This document shows, piece by piece, positions 53,675-63,986 of a stretch of DNA of 64,000 nt. This stretch comes from Streptococcus parapneumoniae (GTDB taxonomy: Bacteria > Bacillota > Bacilli > Lactobacillales > Streptococcaceae). Where the stretch lies: NCBI RefSeq assembly GCF_037076355.1, contig NZ_AP026968.1, forward strand, positions 450,501 through 514,500. The letters are read 5' to 3'. The first letter of the stretch is position 1; each line of letters starts with the position of its first letter. A program made the position numbers and the translations under genes. The notes beneath the pieces are model-generated. The model saw only the letters and a program-made list of their open reading frames with translations, searched no databases and was not told the DNA's origin.

Positions 53675-56071
53675 ATGGCCATAGCTAAGATAATCGTAGA
53701 TGTGCCCTTGATGCAGACGGACCAGCCCTATAGTTATAGGATTCCGGAGGAATTTGAGGGAATGCTGGAAGTTGGGATGCGGGTTCATGTACCTTTTGGT
53801 AAGGGAAATCGTCTGATTCAAGGGATTGTTCTTGGTTTGGAGTCTCAATCAGATGAGGAAGAGATGGAGCAAGATTTAAAAGATATTGCTGAGGTGCTGG
53901 ATTTTTCTCCTGTTCTCACGCAAGAACAACTCTGGTTGGCTGAAGAGCTCCGCAAGTCCGTCTTTTCTTATAAAATCTCTATCCTCAAGGCTATGTTACC
54001 AGGGTTTCTGAACTCCAGCTATGATAAAATTCTCTATCCTAAGGCAGAACTGAGTCAGGAAGACCGAGTGCGCCTGTTTGGTTTAGAAGATTCGCTTGCC
54101 TTTTCTTCTCTGGATTTAAGTAAGCAAGCTGAAATGATGCGTTTGACTAGAAAAGGCTTGCTTGGTCTAGAATATCAGGCAATCGATCAAAAGAAGGTCA
54201 AGACCCAGTCTTGGTATGAGGTTGACCTTGCTCAATTAGAAAGTGTAGAGATTTCTGCTCGTGCTAAGAAAAAGTTGGAACTGAGAGACTATCTGCTGTC
54301 TCATACTGAGAGTGCTTCCTTGGCTAGTTTGCTAGAGTTCTATTCGCGGGAGCAAGTCAACTTTTTTGTGGAACAAGGTGCTGTGTCCATAGTCCAAAAG
54401 GAAGTGCAACGCTCGGCTGCTTATTTTGAAGGCATTGAGGCAAGTCAGCCTTTGGAGTTGAATCCAGAGCAAAGACAGGCGCGTGATGCGGTTGTGAGTG
54501 CTATTGGCAGTCATCAGCCTCCCTTCCTCCTTCAAGGGATTACAGGAAGTGGGAAAACGGAGGTTTATTTGCAGATTATTCAAGGAGCCTTGGACAAGGG
54601 CAAGACAGCCATTTTGCTGGTGCCTGAGATTTCCTTGACTCCTCAGATGACGGAGCGTTTTATTGCACGTTTTGGTGAGAAAGTGGCCATACTTCACTCA
54701 GGCTTGTCTAATGGTGAAAAGTATGATGAATGGCGCAAGGTGGAACGCGGTGATGCCCAAGTTGTGGTTGGTGCCAGATCTGCTATCTTTGCTCCGCTGA
54801 AAAATCTGGGTGTCATGATTATCGATGAAGAGCATGAAGCGACTTATAAGCAGGACAGTAATCCCCGTTATCATGCTAGAGAGGTAGCTATTTTACGGGC
54901 TCAGTATAATCAAGCAGCTTTGGTGCTTGGTTCAGCAACTCCTAGTCTGGAAAGCCGTGCTCGGGCTGGCAAAGGCGTCTATCAACATTTACGTCTAACC
55001 CAACGGGCCAATCCTTTGGCTAGGATCCCTGAGGTTCAAGTAATTGACTTTCGAGACTATATCGGACAAAACGAGACATCAAACTTTACACCTCCTTTGC
55101 TAGAAGCCATTCAAGACCGTCTGGCTAAAAAAGAGCAGGTGGTTCTCATGCTCAATCGCCGTGGCTATTCTAGCTTTGTCATGTGTCGGGAGTGTGGGAC
55201 GGTGGATACTTGTCCTAACTGTGACATTTCCCTGACCTTGCACATGGATACCAAGAACATGAACTGCCATTATTGTGGTTTTTCGAAAGACATTCCTCAG
55301 GTCTGCCCTAACTGTAAGAGTCGCAGTATTCGTTACTACGGTACGGGAACTCAGAAGGCTTATGACGAGCTAGCAGAACTCTTTCCCCAGGCCCGTATTT
55401 TGCGCATGGATGTGGATACGACTCGCAAGAAAGGGAGTCATCAAGCTATGCTTGACCAGTTTGGACAAGGGGAAGCGGATATTTTACTAGGTACTCAGAT
55501 GATTGCCAAGGGTTTGGATTTTCCAAATGTGACCCTAGTAGGAGTTCTTAATGCAGATACAGCCTTGAATTTGCCTGATTTCCGTTCTTCTGAGAGAACC
55601 TTCCAGCTTTTGACTCAGGTGGCAGGTCGGGCAGGACGTGCTGAAAAAGCTGGTCAGGTATTGATTCAGTCTTACAATCCTCAGCACTACGCTATTCGAT
55701 TTGCCAAGGATCAGGATTACGAAGGTTTTTATGCCTATGAAATGGGTATTAGACGACAACTCGGTTATCCGCCTTACTATTTCACCATTGGCATTACCCT
55801 TTCTCATAAGAAAGAAGAAGAGGTGGTCAAACGTGCCTATGAAGTGATGAACATTTTGCGGTCAGGTTTATCTGAAACCAGTAACATCCTTGGGCCGACG
55901 CCGAAACCCATTGCCCGTACCCACAACCTCTATCATTACCAGATTTTAATTAAATACCGTTTAGAAGATGAGCTGGGGCCGACTCTAAATCAGGTTCTGG
56001 CCTTGACTCAAGAACGGGAAAATAGTGAGCTCCGTCTCAGCATTGACCATGAGCCACAGCAATTTTTATAA
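53675..56071 (+). CDS. priA: primosomal protein N', replication restart helicase
   Basis: A 798-aa superfamily 2 helicase that reloads the replisome at stalled forks. After the 3'-end-binding N-terminal domain come Walker A GITGSGKTEVYLQI and DEEH-box IIDEEHEATYK, then four CxxC-type zinc pairs starting at MCRECGTVDTCPNCD. Motif V/VI GTQMIAKGLDFPNV and QVAGRAGR are also present. Good ribosome-binding site AAGGAGGAGG. Confidence 0.97.
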   Translation: MAIAKIIVDVPLMQTDQPYSYRIPEEFEGMLEVGMRVHVPFGKGNRLIQGIVLGLESQSDEEEMEQDLKDIAEVLDFSPVLTQEQLWLAEELRKSVFSYKISILKAMLPGFLNSSYDKILYPKAELSQEDRVRLFGLEDSLAFSSLDLSKQAEMMRLTRKGLLGLEYQAIDQKKVKTQSWYEVDLAQLESVEISARAKKKLELRDYLLSHTESASLASLLEFYSREQVNFFVEQGAVSIVQKEVQRSAAYFEGIEASQPLELNPEQRQARDAVVSAIGSHQPPFLLQGITGSGKTEVYLQIIQGALDKGKTAILLVPEISLTPQMTERFIARFGEKVAILHSGLSNGEKYDEWRKVERGDAQVVVGARSAIFAPLKNLGVMIIDEEHEATYKQDSNPRYHAREVAILRAQYNQAALVLGSATPSLESRARAGKGVYQHLRLTQRANPLARIPEVQVIDFRDYIGQNETSNFTPPLLEAIQDRLAKKEQVVLMLNRRGYSSFVMCRECGTVDTCPNCDISLTLHMDTKNMNCHYCGFSKDIPQVCPNCKSRSIRYYGTGTQKAYDELAELFPQARILRMDVDTTRKKGSHQAMLDQFGQGEADILLGTQMIAKGLDFPNVTLVGVLNADTALNLPDFRSSERTFQLLTQVAGRAGRAEKAGQVLIQSYNPQHYAIRFAKDQDYEGFYAYEMGIRRQLGYPPYYFTIGITLSHKKEEEVVKRAYEVMNILRSGLSETSNILGPTPKPIARTHNLYHYQILIKYRLEDELGPTLNQVLALTQERENSELRLSIDHEPQQFL

Positions 56072-56083
56072 GAAGGAGAAGAT

Positions 56084-57019
56084 ATGACAAAATTAATCTT
56101 TATGGGGACACCCGACTTTTCAGCAACAGTCTTAAAAGGACTTTTGACAGATGACCGTTACGAAATTCTAGCCGTTGTGACCCAGCCAGACCGTGCTGTC
56201 GGACGTAAAAAAGTGATCCAAGAAACACCAGTCAAGCAGGCTGCAAAGGAAGCAGGTCTTCCTATCTACCAACCCGAAAAATTATCTGGAAGTCCAGAGA
56301 TGGAAGAGATTATGAAACTAGGAGCAGATGGAATTGTGACTGCTGCTTTTGGGCAGTTTCTCCCAAGTAAGCTCCTTGATAGTATGGACTTTGCGGTCAA
56401 CGTTCACGCTTCTCTTCTTCCTAAACACCGTGGTGGTGCGCCTATCCATTATGCCTTGATTCAAGGGGATGAGGAAGCTGGTGTGACCATTATGGAAATG
56501 GTTAAGGAAATGGATGCAGGGGATATGATTTCTCGTCGTAGTATTCCAATCACGGATGAGGACAATGTTGGCACCTTGTTTGAGAAATTAGCTCTCGTTG
56601 GTCGTGATTTGCTTTTGAACACTTTGCCTGCCTACATTGCTGGTGACATCAAACCTGAACCACAGGATCCAAGTCAGGTTACCTTCTCGCCAAATATCAA
56701 GCCAGAGGAAGAAAAACTGGACTGGAACAAAACCAATCGTCAACTCTTTAACCAAATCCGTGGGATGACCCCCTGGCCTGTTGCCCATACTTTCCTTAAG
56801 GGCGATCGCTTTAAGATTTATGAAGCTCTAGCTGTAGAAGGTCAGGGAAATCCAGGTGAGATTCTCTCTATCGGCAAGAAAGAATTGATTGTCGCAACAG
56901 CAGAAGGGGCTCTATCCCTCAAACAAGTGCAGCCAGCTGGTAAGCCTAAGATGGACATCGCTTCCTTCCTCAACGGAGTTGGACGTACATTGACTGTAGG
57001 AGAACGATTTGGTGACTAA
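56084..57019 (+). CDS. fmt: methionyl-tRNA formyltransferase
   Basis: A 311-aa enzyme that formylates initiator Met-tRNA. The formyl-transfer site is [20 protein letters not shown] with catalytic Asn/His/Asp; the C-terminal OB-like domain follows. It overlaps the start of rsmB by 8 bases. Confidence 0.97.
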   Translation: MTKLIFMGTPDFSATVLKGLLTDDRYEILAVVTQPDRAVGRKKVIQETPVKQAAKEAGLPIYQPEKLSGSPEMEEIMKLGADGIVTAAFGQFLPSKLLDSMDFAVNVHASLLPKHRGGAPIHYALIQGDEEAGVTIMEMVKEMDAGDMISRRSIPITDEDNVGTLFEKLALVGRDLLLNTLPAYIAGDIKPEPQDPSQVTFSPNIKPEEEKLDWNKTNRQLFNQIRGMTPWPVAHTFLKGDRFKIYEALAVEGQGNPGEILSIGKKELIVATAEGALSLKQVQPAGKPKMDIASFLNGVGRTLTVGERFGD

Positions 57020-58325
57020 AGTAGAAACGGCTAGAAGTCTAGCTCTGGCAGTGCTAGAGGATGTCTTTATCAATCAAGCATACTCAAACATCGCCTTAAA
57101 TAAACACCTCAAGGGGAGCCGGCTCTCTGCAGCAGACAAGGGTTTGGTGACCGAGCTGGTCTATGGAACGGTAGCCCGTAAACTGACTCTGGAATGGTAC
57201 CTATCCCACTTTATCGAGGACAGAGACCAGTTAGACAGCTGGCTTTATGTCCTACTTCTCATGAGTGCCTACCAGCTCCGCTATTTGGACAAAATTCCAG
57301 ACCATGCTGTGGTCAATGAAGCAGTAGAATTGGCCAAAGTCCGTAAAAAAGGCAGTGGAAAATTGGTCAACGCCGTCCTTCGTCGTATTCTACGTGAAGG
57401 CTGGCCAGATATCACCAGCATCAAACGAAAAAACAAGCGTGACTCCATTGCCTATTCTCTTCCGGTTTGGTTGGTGTCTAAACTTAAGGAAGAATACGGA
57501 GAGGAGCGAGCACAGGCTATTTTTGAAAGTCTCTTGGTGCGAAACAAGGCCAGTATTCGTGTAACAGACCCAAGTCGAAAAGAGGAAATTCAAGTCTTGT
57601 TGGAGGCGAATAATTCCCTTTTAGCAACCACTGGTCTGGTTAAGGAGCAAGGGAATTTTGCAGGGCATGATTTGTTTGCAGATGGAGCCATTACCATCCA
57701 AGACGAGTCTAGTCAATTGGTTGCGCCAACTCTTGATTTACAAGGCAATGAGCAGGTTCTAGATGCCTGTGCGGCTCCAGGTGGGAAAACAGCCCATATA
57801 GCCTCTTATCTCACGACAGGTCAGGTTACTGCTCTGGACCTTTACGATCACAAGTTGGACTTAATCCAAGAAAATGCTCAACGTCTGGGAGTTGCAGATC
57901 GGGTTCAAAGGCAAAAATTGGATGCCAGAAAGGTACATGAGTTTTTTGGTCAGGATTCATTTGATAAGATTTTGGTGGATGCTCCCTGTTCAGGAATCGG
58001 TCTTTTGCGCCGAAAACCAGATATCAAATACAATAAAGAAACGGCAGATTTCGCGTCCTTACAGGAAATTCAGCTAGAAATATTAGGTAGTGTTTGTCAA
58101 ACACTAGGCAAAGGTGGTATAATAACTTATAGTACCTGTACTATTGTCTCAGAGGAGAATTTTCAAGTCGTTGAGGCGTTTTTAGAAAGTCATCCTGAGT
58201 TCGAGCAGGTAAGACTAGAACATGAATGTAAGGATATCATGAAAGACGGCTGTATCCTCATTACACCTGAATTGTATGGAAGTGATGGATTCTTCATCAG
58301 TCAATTTCGCAAGATATCGGATTAG
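57012..58325 (+). CDS. rsmB: 16S rRNA m5C967 methyltransferase
   Basis: A 437-aa NusB-like plus Rossmann methyltransferase. SAM motif [13 protein letters not shown] and the catalytic cysteines in [11 protein letters not shown] and TYSTCTI are present. GTG at 57012 is chosen because GGAG at 56999-57002 has proper spacing; an adjacent TTG at 57009 is the alternative. Also called sun. Followed 14 bases later by phpP. Confidence 0.95.
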   Translation: MTKVETARSLALAVLEDVFINQAYSNIALNKHLKGSRLSAADKGLVTELVYGTVARKLTLEWYLSHFIEDRDQLDSWLYVLLLMSAYQLRYLDKIPDHAVVNEAVELAKVRKKGSGKLVNAVLRRILREGWPDITSIKRKNKRDSIAYSLPVWLVSKLKEEYGEERAQAIFESLLVRNKASIRVTDPSRKEEIQVLLEANNSLLATTGLVKEQGNFAGHDLFADGAITIQDESSQLVAPTLDLQGNEQVLDACAAPGGKTAHIASYLTTGQVTALDLYDHKLDLIQENAQRLGVADRVQRQKLDARKVHEFFGQDSFDKILVDAPCSGIGLLRRKPDIKYNKETADFASLQEIQLEILGSVCQTLGKGGIITYSTCTIVSEENFQVVEAFLESHPEFEQVRLEHECKDIMKDGCILITPELYGSDGFFISQFRKISD

Positions 58326-58339
58326 GAAGGAACTGACAC

Positions 58340-59080
58340 ATGGAAATTTCATTATTAACAGATGTTGGTCAGAAACGGACAAATAACCAAGACTATGTCA
58401 ACCACTATGTCAATAGAGCTGGGCGTACCATGATTATTTTAGCTGATGGGATGGGAGGTCATCGCGCAGGGAATATCGCTAGTGAAATGGCGGTAACAGA
58501 CCTAGGTATAGCTTGGGTCGATACCCAAATCGATACAGTCAATGAAGTGCGTGAATGGTTCGCCCATTACCTAGAAATTGAAAATCAAAAGATTCACCAG
58601 CTTGGTCAGGATGAAGCTTACAGAGGCATGGGAACTACTTTGGAAGTCCTTGCTATTATTGGCAATCAAGCTATCTATGCTCATATCGGTGATTCGCGTA
58701 TCGGCTTGATTCGTGGAGAAGAATACCATCAGTTGACGAGCGACCATTCTTTGGTCAACGAATTACTCAAGGCTGGTCAATTGACACCAGAAGAGGCAGA
58801 AGCTCATCCTCAAAAAAATATTATCACCCAGTCTATCGGGCAAAAAGATGAAATTCAGCCTGATTTTGGGACAGTTATCCTTGAGTCAGGTGACTATCTC
58901 TTGCTCAATAGTGACGGCTTGACCAACATGATTTCAGGCAGTGAGATTCGTGATATTGTAACCAGTGATATTCCTTTAGCAGATAAAACGGAGACACTTG
59001 TTCGTTTTGCTAACAATGCAGGAGGTTTAGACAACATTACGGTTGCCCTTGTTTCTATGAACGAGGAGGACGCAGAATGA
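58340..59080 (+). CDS. phpP: PP2C-type protein phosphatase
   Basis: A 246-aa Mn2+-dependent Ser/Thr phosphatase that reverses StkP phosphorylation. Metal-site motifs are [36 protein letters not shown] and [11 protein letters not shown]. It overlaps stkP by 4 bases (ATGA), the standard coupled pair. Confidence 0.97.
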   Translation: MEISLLTDVGQKRTNNQDYVNHYVNRAGRTMIILADGMGGHRAGNIASEMAVTDLGIAWVDTQIDTVNEVREWFAHYLEIENQKIHQLGQDEAYRGMGTTLEVLAIIGNQAIYAHIGDSRIGLIRGEEYHQLTSDHSLVNELLKAGQLTPEEAEAHPQKNIITQSIGQKDEIQPDFGTVILESGDYLLLNSDGLTNMISGSEIRDIVTSDIPLADKTETLVRFANNAGGLDNITVALVSMNEEDAE

Positions 59081-60978
59081 TCCAAATCGGCAAGATTTTT
59101 GCCGGACGCTATCGGATTGTCAAACAGATTGGTCGAGGAGGCATGGCGGATGTCTACCTAGCCAAAGACTTAATCTTAGATGGGGAAGAAGTGGCAGTGA
59201 AGGTTCTGAGAACCAACTACCAGACGGACCCGATAGCTGTAGCTCGTTTTCAGCGTGAAGCGAGAGCTATGGCAGATTTAGACCATCCTCATATCGTTCG
59301 GATAACAGATATTGGCGAGGAAGACGGTCAACAGTATCTTGCAATGGAGTATGTTGCTGGACTAGACCTCAAACGCTATATCAAGGAACATTATCCTCTT
59401 TCTAATGAAGAAGCCGTCCGTATCATGGGACAAATCCTCCTAGCCATGCGTTTGGCCCATACCAGAGGAATTGTTCACCGGGACTTGAAACCTCAAAACA
59501 TTCTTTTGACACCAGATGGGACTGTCAAGGTTACAGACTTTGGGATTGCAGTAGCCTTTGCTGAGACGAGTCTGACTCAGACTAACTCGATGCTGGGTTC
59601 AGTTCATTACTTGTCACCAGAGCAGGCGCGTGGTTCGAAGGCGACTGTACAAAGTGATATCTATGCAATGGGGATTATTTTCTATGAGATGCTGACAGGT
59701 CATATCCCTTATGATGGGGATAGTGCAGTGACTATCGCCCTCCAGCATTTCCAAAAGCCCCTGCCGTCCGTTATTGCTGAGAATCCATCTGTGCCTCAGG
59801 CTTTGGAGAATGTTGTTATCAAGGCAACTGCTAAGAAATTGACAGATCGCTATAAATCAGTTGCTGAAATGTATGTGGATTTGTCTAGTAGTTTGTCTTA
59901 TAATCGTCGCAATGAACCAAAGCTGGTCTTTGATGATGCGACTAAGGCGGACACCAAGACTCTACCAAAAGTATCCCAGAGCACCTTGACTTCGATTCCT
60001 AAGGTTCAAGCGCAGACAGAACACAAACCAATCAAAAAAACAAGTCAGGCTGTGACAGAGGAAACTTACCAACCACAAGCACCGAAAAAACGTAGATTTA
60101 AGATGCGTTACCTGATTTTTTTGGCCAGCATTGTATTGGTGGCAGCTTCTCTTATTTGGATACTATCCAGAACTCCTGCAACCATTTCTATTCCAGATGT
60201 GGCAGGTCAGACAGTTGCGGAAGCCAAGGAAACGCTCAAAAAAGCCAATTTTGAGATTGGCGAGGAGAAGTCAGAGGCTAGTGAAAAGGTGGAAGAAGGG
60301 CGGATTATCCGTACAGATCCTGGTGCTGGAACTGGTCGAAAAGAAGGAACGAAAATCAATTTGGTTGTCTCATCAGGCAAACAATCCTTCCAAATTAGTA
60401 ATTATGTCGGCCGGAAATCGACAGATGTTATAGCAGAACTCAAGCAGAAGAAGGTTCCTGAAAATCTCATCAAAATTGAGGAAGAAGAATCAAGTGAGAG
60501 CGAAGCAGGAACTGTTCTCAGACAGAGTCCAGCTGCTGGAACAACCTATGATTTGAGCAAGGCCTCAACGATTACCTTAACCGTTGCTAAGAAAGTAACC
60601 AGCGTTGCTATGCCAAGTTATATAGGATCTAGTCTCGAATTTACTAAAAATAATCTCGTTCAAATTGTCGGTATTAAAGAAGCCAATATTGAAGTTGTAG
60701 AAGTGTCGACAGCTCCCGCTGGAACTGCTGAAGGTACAGTCGTTGAACAGAGTCCAAAAGCAGGTGAAAAGGTTGATTTGACTAAGACGCGTGTCAAGAT
60801 TTCAATCTACAAACCAAAAACACCGCCGTCAACGTCATCATCAGCACCAGCCCAACGTGGAAACCAAGGTTCTACTACAACACCAAGTCAGGGGAACCAA
60901 CAAGGAAATCAACGAGAGAATGCACCTGGTCCTACTCAATCAAGTAGTGAAGGCAACCACGAAAATTCTCGTGATTAA
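59077..60978 (+). CDS. stkP: Ser/Thr protein kinase with three PASTA domains
   Basis: A 633-aa membrane kinase coordinating cell division and wall synthesis. The cytoplasmic kinase domain (about 1-270) has [13 protein letters not shown], Lys42 in [14 protein letters not shown] and DFGIA. A juxtamembrane linker and one membrane helix ([19 protein letters not shown], about 345-365) follow. Extracellularly I count only three PASTA repeats (about 366-437, 438-506, 507-578). Pneumococcal StkP, as I know it, has four. The second repeat begins like pneumococcal PASTA2 and continues like PASTA3, so one unit seems lost by recombination. A 55-residue Ser/Asn/Gln-rich tail (from about 579) ends the protein. 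Confidence 0.95.
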   Translation: MIQIGKIFAGRYRIVKQIGRGGMADVYLAKDLILDGEEVAVKVLRTNYQTDPIAVARFQREARAMADLDHPHIVRITDIGEEDGQQYLAMEYVAGLDLKRYIKEHYPLSNEEAVRIMGQILLAMRLAHTRGIVHRDLKPQNILLTPDGTVKVTDFGIAVAFAETSLTQTNSMLGSVHYLSPEQARGSKATVQSDIYAMGIIFYEMLTGHIPYDGDSAVTIALQHFQKPLPSVIAENPSVPQALENVVIKATAKKLTDRYKSVAEMYVDLSSSLSYNRRNEPKLVFDDATKADTKTLPKVSQSTLTSIPKVQAQTEHKPIKKTSQAVTEETYQPQAPKKRRFKMRYLIFLASIVLVAASLIWILSRTPATISIPDVAGQTVAEAKETLKKANFEIGEEKSEASEKVEEGRIIRTDPGAGTGRKEGTKINLVVSSGKQSFQISNYVGRKSTDVIAELKQKKVPENLIKIEEEESSESEAGTVLRQSPAAGTTYDLSKASTITLTVAKKVTSVAMPSYIGSSLEFTKNNLVQIVGIKEANIEVVEVSTAPAGTAEGTVVEQSPKAGEKVDLTKTRVKISIYKPKTPPSTSSSAPAQRGNQGSTTTPSQGNQQGNQRENAPGPTQSSSEGNHENSRD

Positions 60979-60981
60979 ATG

Positions 60982-61018
60982 AATCTTTGTCATGATTTCA
61001 TGGCAAAGATTTTTTTTG
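60982..61018 (+). terminator. terminator after stkP
   Basis: AATCTTTGTCATG and CATGGCAAAGATT form a long hairpin followed by eight T. Ends the gmk-stkP series. Confidence 0.92.
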
Positions 61019-61066
61019 AGTCCAGATTTGTGATAGAATAGAAGGAGTTGATAAAAGGAGGAACGC

Positions 61067-61825
61067 ATGGAAGAATCAAGAGAATTAAATGCCGTCATCG
61101 ATGTGATTATGTTAGCTGGAACCATTCTTCTCAAAAGTGGCTCAGAGATTCATCGTGTAGAAGATACCATGATCCGTATTGCGCATTCGCAGGGGATTGT
61201 GGATTGCAATGTTCTTGCCATGCCTGCTGCTATCTTTTTCTCCATTGAAAACACCAATATTTCGCGCATGAAGCGCGTGACCTCCTCTTCTTATAACATC
61301 GAAAAAGTCTGCGATGTCAACCAGATTTCTCGTCAACTGGTTGGGGGGCGGATTGATTTAGAGACAGCCTTCAAGCAATTGACGGCTTTGCAAGCCCAAC
61401 CCCTTCCCTATACTAAGTTGCAGGTAACTCTGGCTGCGACCTTAAGTGCTCCTTTCTTTTCGGTTATGTTTAGTGGAAATATCTACGACGCACTTGGGGC
61501 AGGAGTGGCGACCTTATTTGGTTTTGCCTTTTCCCTTTATGTGGAGAAGTTTATCCGAATTCCTTTTGTAACAGCCTTTGCTGGGGCCTTCGTCTTTGGA
61601 ATGATTGCCCAGTTTTGGGCTCGCTACACAGGTTTTCCTTCAACAGCAGATTTGATTATAGCTGGTGCAGTCATGCCTTTTGTACCAGGTATTGCCTTGA
61701 CCAATGCGGTCCGTGATATTATGACCAACCACATAAACTCTGGTATGAGCAAGATGTTTGAATCCCTGCTCATTACCCTTGCTTTAGGGGCAGGAACTTC
61801 TGTCGCCTTGGTATTGATGAACTAA
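61067..61825 (+). CDS. threonine/serine exporter, ThrE N-terminal-half type
   Basis: A 252-aa membrane protein of the DUF1212/ThrE family. A soluble N-terminal domain (GSEIHRVEDTMIRIAHSQGI) is followed by about five helices. With the next gene it makes a split version of the ThrE amino acid exporter, which is a single chain in Corynebacterium. Ribosome-binding site AAAGGAGG. Substrate not proven. Confidence 0.87.
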   Translation: MEESRELNAVIDVIMLAGTILLKSGSEIHRVEDTMIRIAHSQGIVDCNVLAMPAAIFFSIENTNISRMKRVTSSSYNIEKVCDVNQISRQLVGGRIDLETAFKQLTALQAQPLPYTKLQVTLAATLSAPFFSVMFSGNIYDALGAGVATLFGFAFSLYVEKFIRIPFVTAFAGAFVFGMIAQFWARYTGFPSTADLIIAGAVMPFVPGIALTNAVRDIMTNHINSGMSKMFESLLITLALGAGTSVALVLMN

Positions 61826-61826
61826 T

Positions 61827-62276
61827 ATGACACTAACAACCTTTTTATTACAAGCAGTAGCAAGTCTTCTTGCCATTATCACTTTTTTAATCGTACTCAA
61901 TGTGCAACGCTCTATGCTCTTACCTGGAGGGATTTTGGGCATGGCTGTCTGGCTAATTTATCTCTTGCTCAAGGAACCGACCAATGTTATTGTGGCTACT
62001 TTTATTGCAGCTATTATTGGTTCTTGTGTCAGCCAGATTTTAAGTATTCTTTATAAGACACCTGCTGTGGTCTTTATCTTGGCCATCTTGGCACCTCTGG
62101 TTCCGGGTTATCTTTCTTATCGGACAACTGCCTTTTTTGTGACAGGGGACTATAATAAAGCGCTGGCAAGTGCGACCTTGGTTGTCATGCTGGCTCTGGT
62201 CATTTCCATTGGAATGGCTAGCGGAACAGTGATTCTCAGACTGTATCATTATATAAAAACACATCGAGTATCGTAG
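61827..62276 (+). CDS. threonine/serine exporter, ThrE C-terminal-half type
   Basis: A 149-aa membrane protein (DUF3815 type) with about five hydrophobic helices and the conserved ILAPLVPGYLSYRT. It starts 1 base after its partner and should form a complex with it. Confidence 0.87.
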   Translation: MTLTTFLLQAVASLLAIITFLIVLNVQRSMLLPGGILGMAVWLIYLLLKEPTNVIVATFIAAIIGSCVSQILSILYKTPAVVFILAILAPLVPGYLSYRTTAFFVTGDYNKALASATLVVMLALVISIGMASGTVILRLYHYIKTHRVS

Positions 62277-62371
62277 ACTTTACAGAAATAAAAGAATTTT
62301 CTGAAAAAGGAGATAAATATAGTGACAAGGCTTTCTATGTATGCCATTCTCTATATATAGGAGGAAAAATC

Positions 62372-62683
62372 ATGAAAAAATCACTATTTTCCTTATTGTT
62401 TGTAAGTCTACTGACCTTGTTATTTTTCCCAGTCATGGTTTCTAATTCAGGCTCAGAATTTCAAAGTGGATGGCAAGAGCATCAGTTGATTGCCGAAAAG
62501 GTTAGTAAAACACTTGACAAGACATTTGATAAGGATGTCAGAGAAATTCCGACCAGTCAGTTTTATCAAGAATTTGTAGATGAGATGGGAAGGACTTACT
62601 CAGGAGATTTAATCCTCCAGGAGCTGAGAACTGTGAATGGGGCTTATAAAGCTACTTATATCGGTGAACTCTATAGCAACTAA
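62372..62683 (+). CDS. small secreted protein of unknown function
   Basis: A 103-aa protein with a signal peptide (KKSLFSLLFVSLLTLLFFPVMV), probably cleaved near VSNSGS. The mature ~80 residues are charged and helical, without cysteines or a lipobox, so it is secreted or membrane-anchored by the signal. TAGGAGGAAAA gives a strong ribosome-binding site. No family recognised. It has its own terminator downstream. Confidence 0.75.
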   Translation: MKKSLFSLLFVSLLTLLFFPVMVSNSGSEFQSGWQEHQLIAEKVSKTLDKTFDKDVREIPTSQFYQEFVDEMGRTYSGDLILQELRTVNGAYKATYIGELYSN

Positions 62684-62711
62684 TCATTCTTTAAAATTAT
62701 GACCAATAAGA

Positions 62712-62741
62712 GGCTTGATTTGGTGAATCAAGTCTTTTTTC
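62712..62741 (+). terminator. terminator after the small secreted protein gene
   Basis: GGCTTGATT / AATCAAGTC hairpin followed by TTTTTT. Confidence 0.88.
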
Positions 62742-62813
62742 TCTCTTTTACTGCCATTTGTGATAAAATAGTACTGAACGATTTTTTACATGAATGATAA
62801 AACAGAGGTAAAT

Positions 62814-63986
62814 ATGACAATCGGTATTGATAAGATTGGTTTTGCGACCAGTCAATATGTCTTGAAGTTACAAGACTTAGCAGAAGCGAGGGGAATTGAC
62901 CCTGAAAAATTAAGCAAAGGACTCTTACTCGAGGAATTGAGTATTGCGCCCTTAACTGAGGACATCGTGACCTTGGCGGCGAGTGCAAGTGACTCTATTT
63001 TAACTGAGCAAGAGAGACAAGAAATTGACATGGTCATTGTGGCTACCGAGTCAGGAATTGACCAGAGTAAGGCTGCAGCCGTCTTTGTGCATGGCTTGCT
63101 GGGTATTCAGCCCTTTGCTCGTAGTTTCGAGATTAAAGAAGCCTGCTATGGAGCGACAGCTGCCCTACATTATGCCAAATTGCATGTGGAAAATTCTCCA
63201 GAGTCCAAGGTCTTGGTCATTGCCAGTGATATTGCCAAATACGGTATTGAAACTCCAGGAGAACCAACTCAGGGTGCTGGAAGTGTGGCTATGTTAATTA
63301 CACAAAATCCACGCATGATGGCCTTTAATAATGACAATGTAGCTCAAACCCGTGACATCATGGATTTTTGGCGTCCAAATTACTCGACAACTCCTTATGT
63401 AAATGGTGTCTATTCTACCCAACAATACTTGGATAGTTTGAAAACGACTTGGCTTGAATACCAAAAACGCTACCAGCTTACTTTGGATGATTTCGCGGCG
63501 GTTTGCTTCCACTTGCCTTACCCTAAATTAGCACTCAAAGGCTTGAAAAAAATCATGGATAAGAGCCTGCCTCAAGAGAAAAAGGACCTCTTGCAAAAGC
63601 ACTTTGATCAGTCTATTCTCTACAGTCAAAAGGTGGGGAATATCTATACAGGTTCTCTCTTCCTTGGGCTTCTATCTCTCTTGGAAAATACAGATAGCTT
63701 GAAGGCTGGGGATAAAATTGCCCTTTATAGTTACGGAAGTGGGGCCGTAGCTGAGTTCTTTAGTGGTGAATTGGTTGAAGGATACGAAGCTTATCTGGAT
63801 AAAGACCGTTTGAATAAGCTCAACCAACGAACTGCCCTGTCTGTTGCAGACTATGAAAAAGTCTTCTTTGAGGAAGTAGACTTGGATGAAACAAATTCTG
63901 CCCAGTTTGCTGGCTATGAAAATCAAGATTTTGCCTTGGTTGAAATTGTTGACCACCAACGCCGTTATAGCAAGGTTGAAAAATAA
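62814..63986 (+). CDS. mvaS: hydroxymethylglutaryl-CoA synthase
   Basis: A 390-aa thiolase-fold enzyme that condenses acetoacetyl-CoA and acetyl-CoA to HMG-CoA in the mevalonate pathway used by streptococci. The catalytic cysteine is in EIKEACYGATAALHYA, with Glu in VATESGIDQSK and His in FHLPYPKLALKG. ATG at 62814 after AGAGGTAAAT is preferred to an upstream in-frame codon at 62790. The stop codon overlaps the start of mvaA by one base. Confidence 0.96.
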   Translation: MTIGIDKIGFATSQYVLKLQDLAEARGIDPEKLSKGLLLEELSIAPLTEDIVTLAASASDSILTEQERQEIDMVIVATESGIDQSKAAAVFVHGLLGIQPFARSFEIKEACYGATAALHYAKLHVENSPESKVLVIASDIAKYGIETPGEPTQGAGSVAMLITQNPRMMAFNNDNVAQTRDIMDFWRPNYSTTPYVNGVYSTQQYLDSLKTTWLEYQKRYQLTLDDFAAVCFHLPYPKLALKGLKKIMDKSLPQEKKDLLQKHFDQSILYSQKVGNIYTGSLFLGLLSLLENTDSLKAGDKIALYSYGSGAVAEFFSGELVEGYEAYLDKDRLNKLNQRTALSVADYEKVFFEEVDLDETNSAQFAGYENQDFALVEIVDHQRRYSKVEK

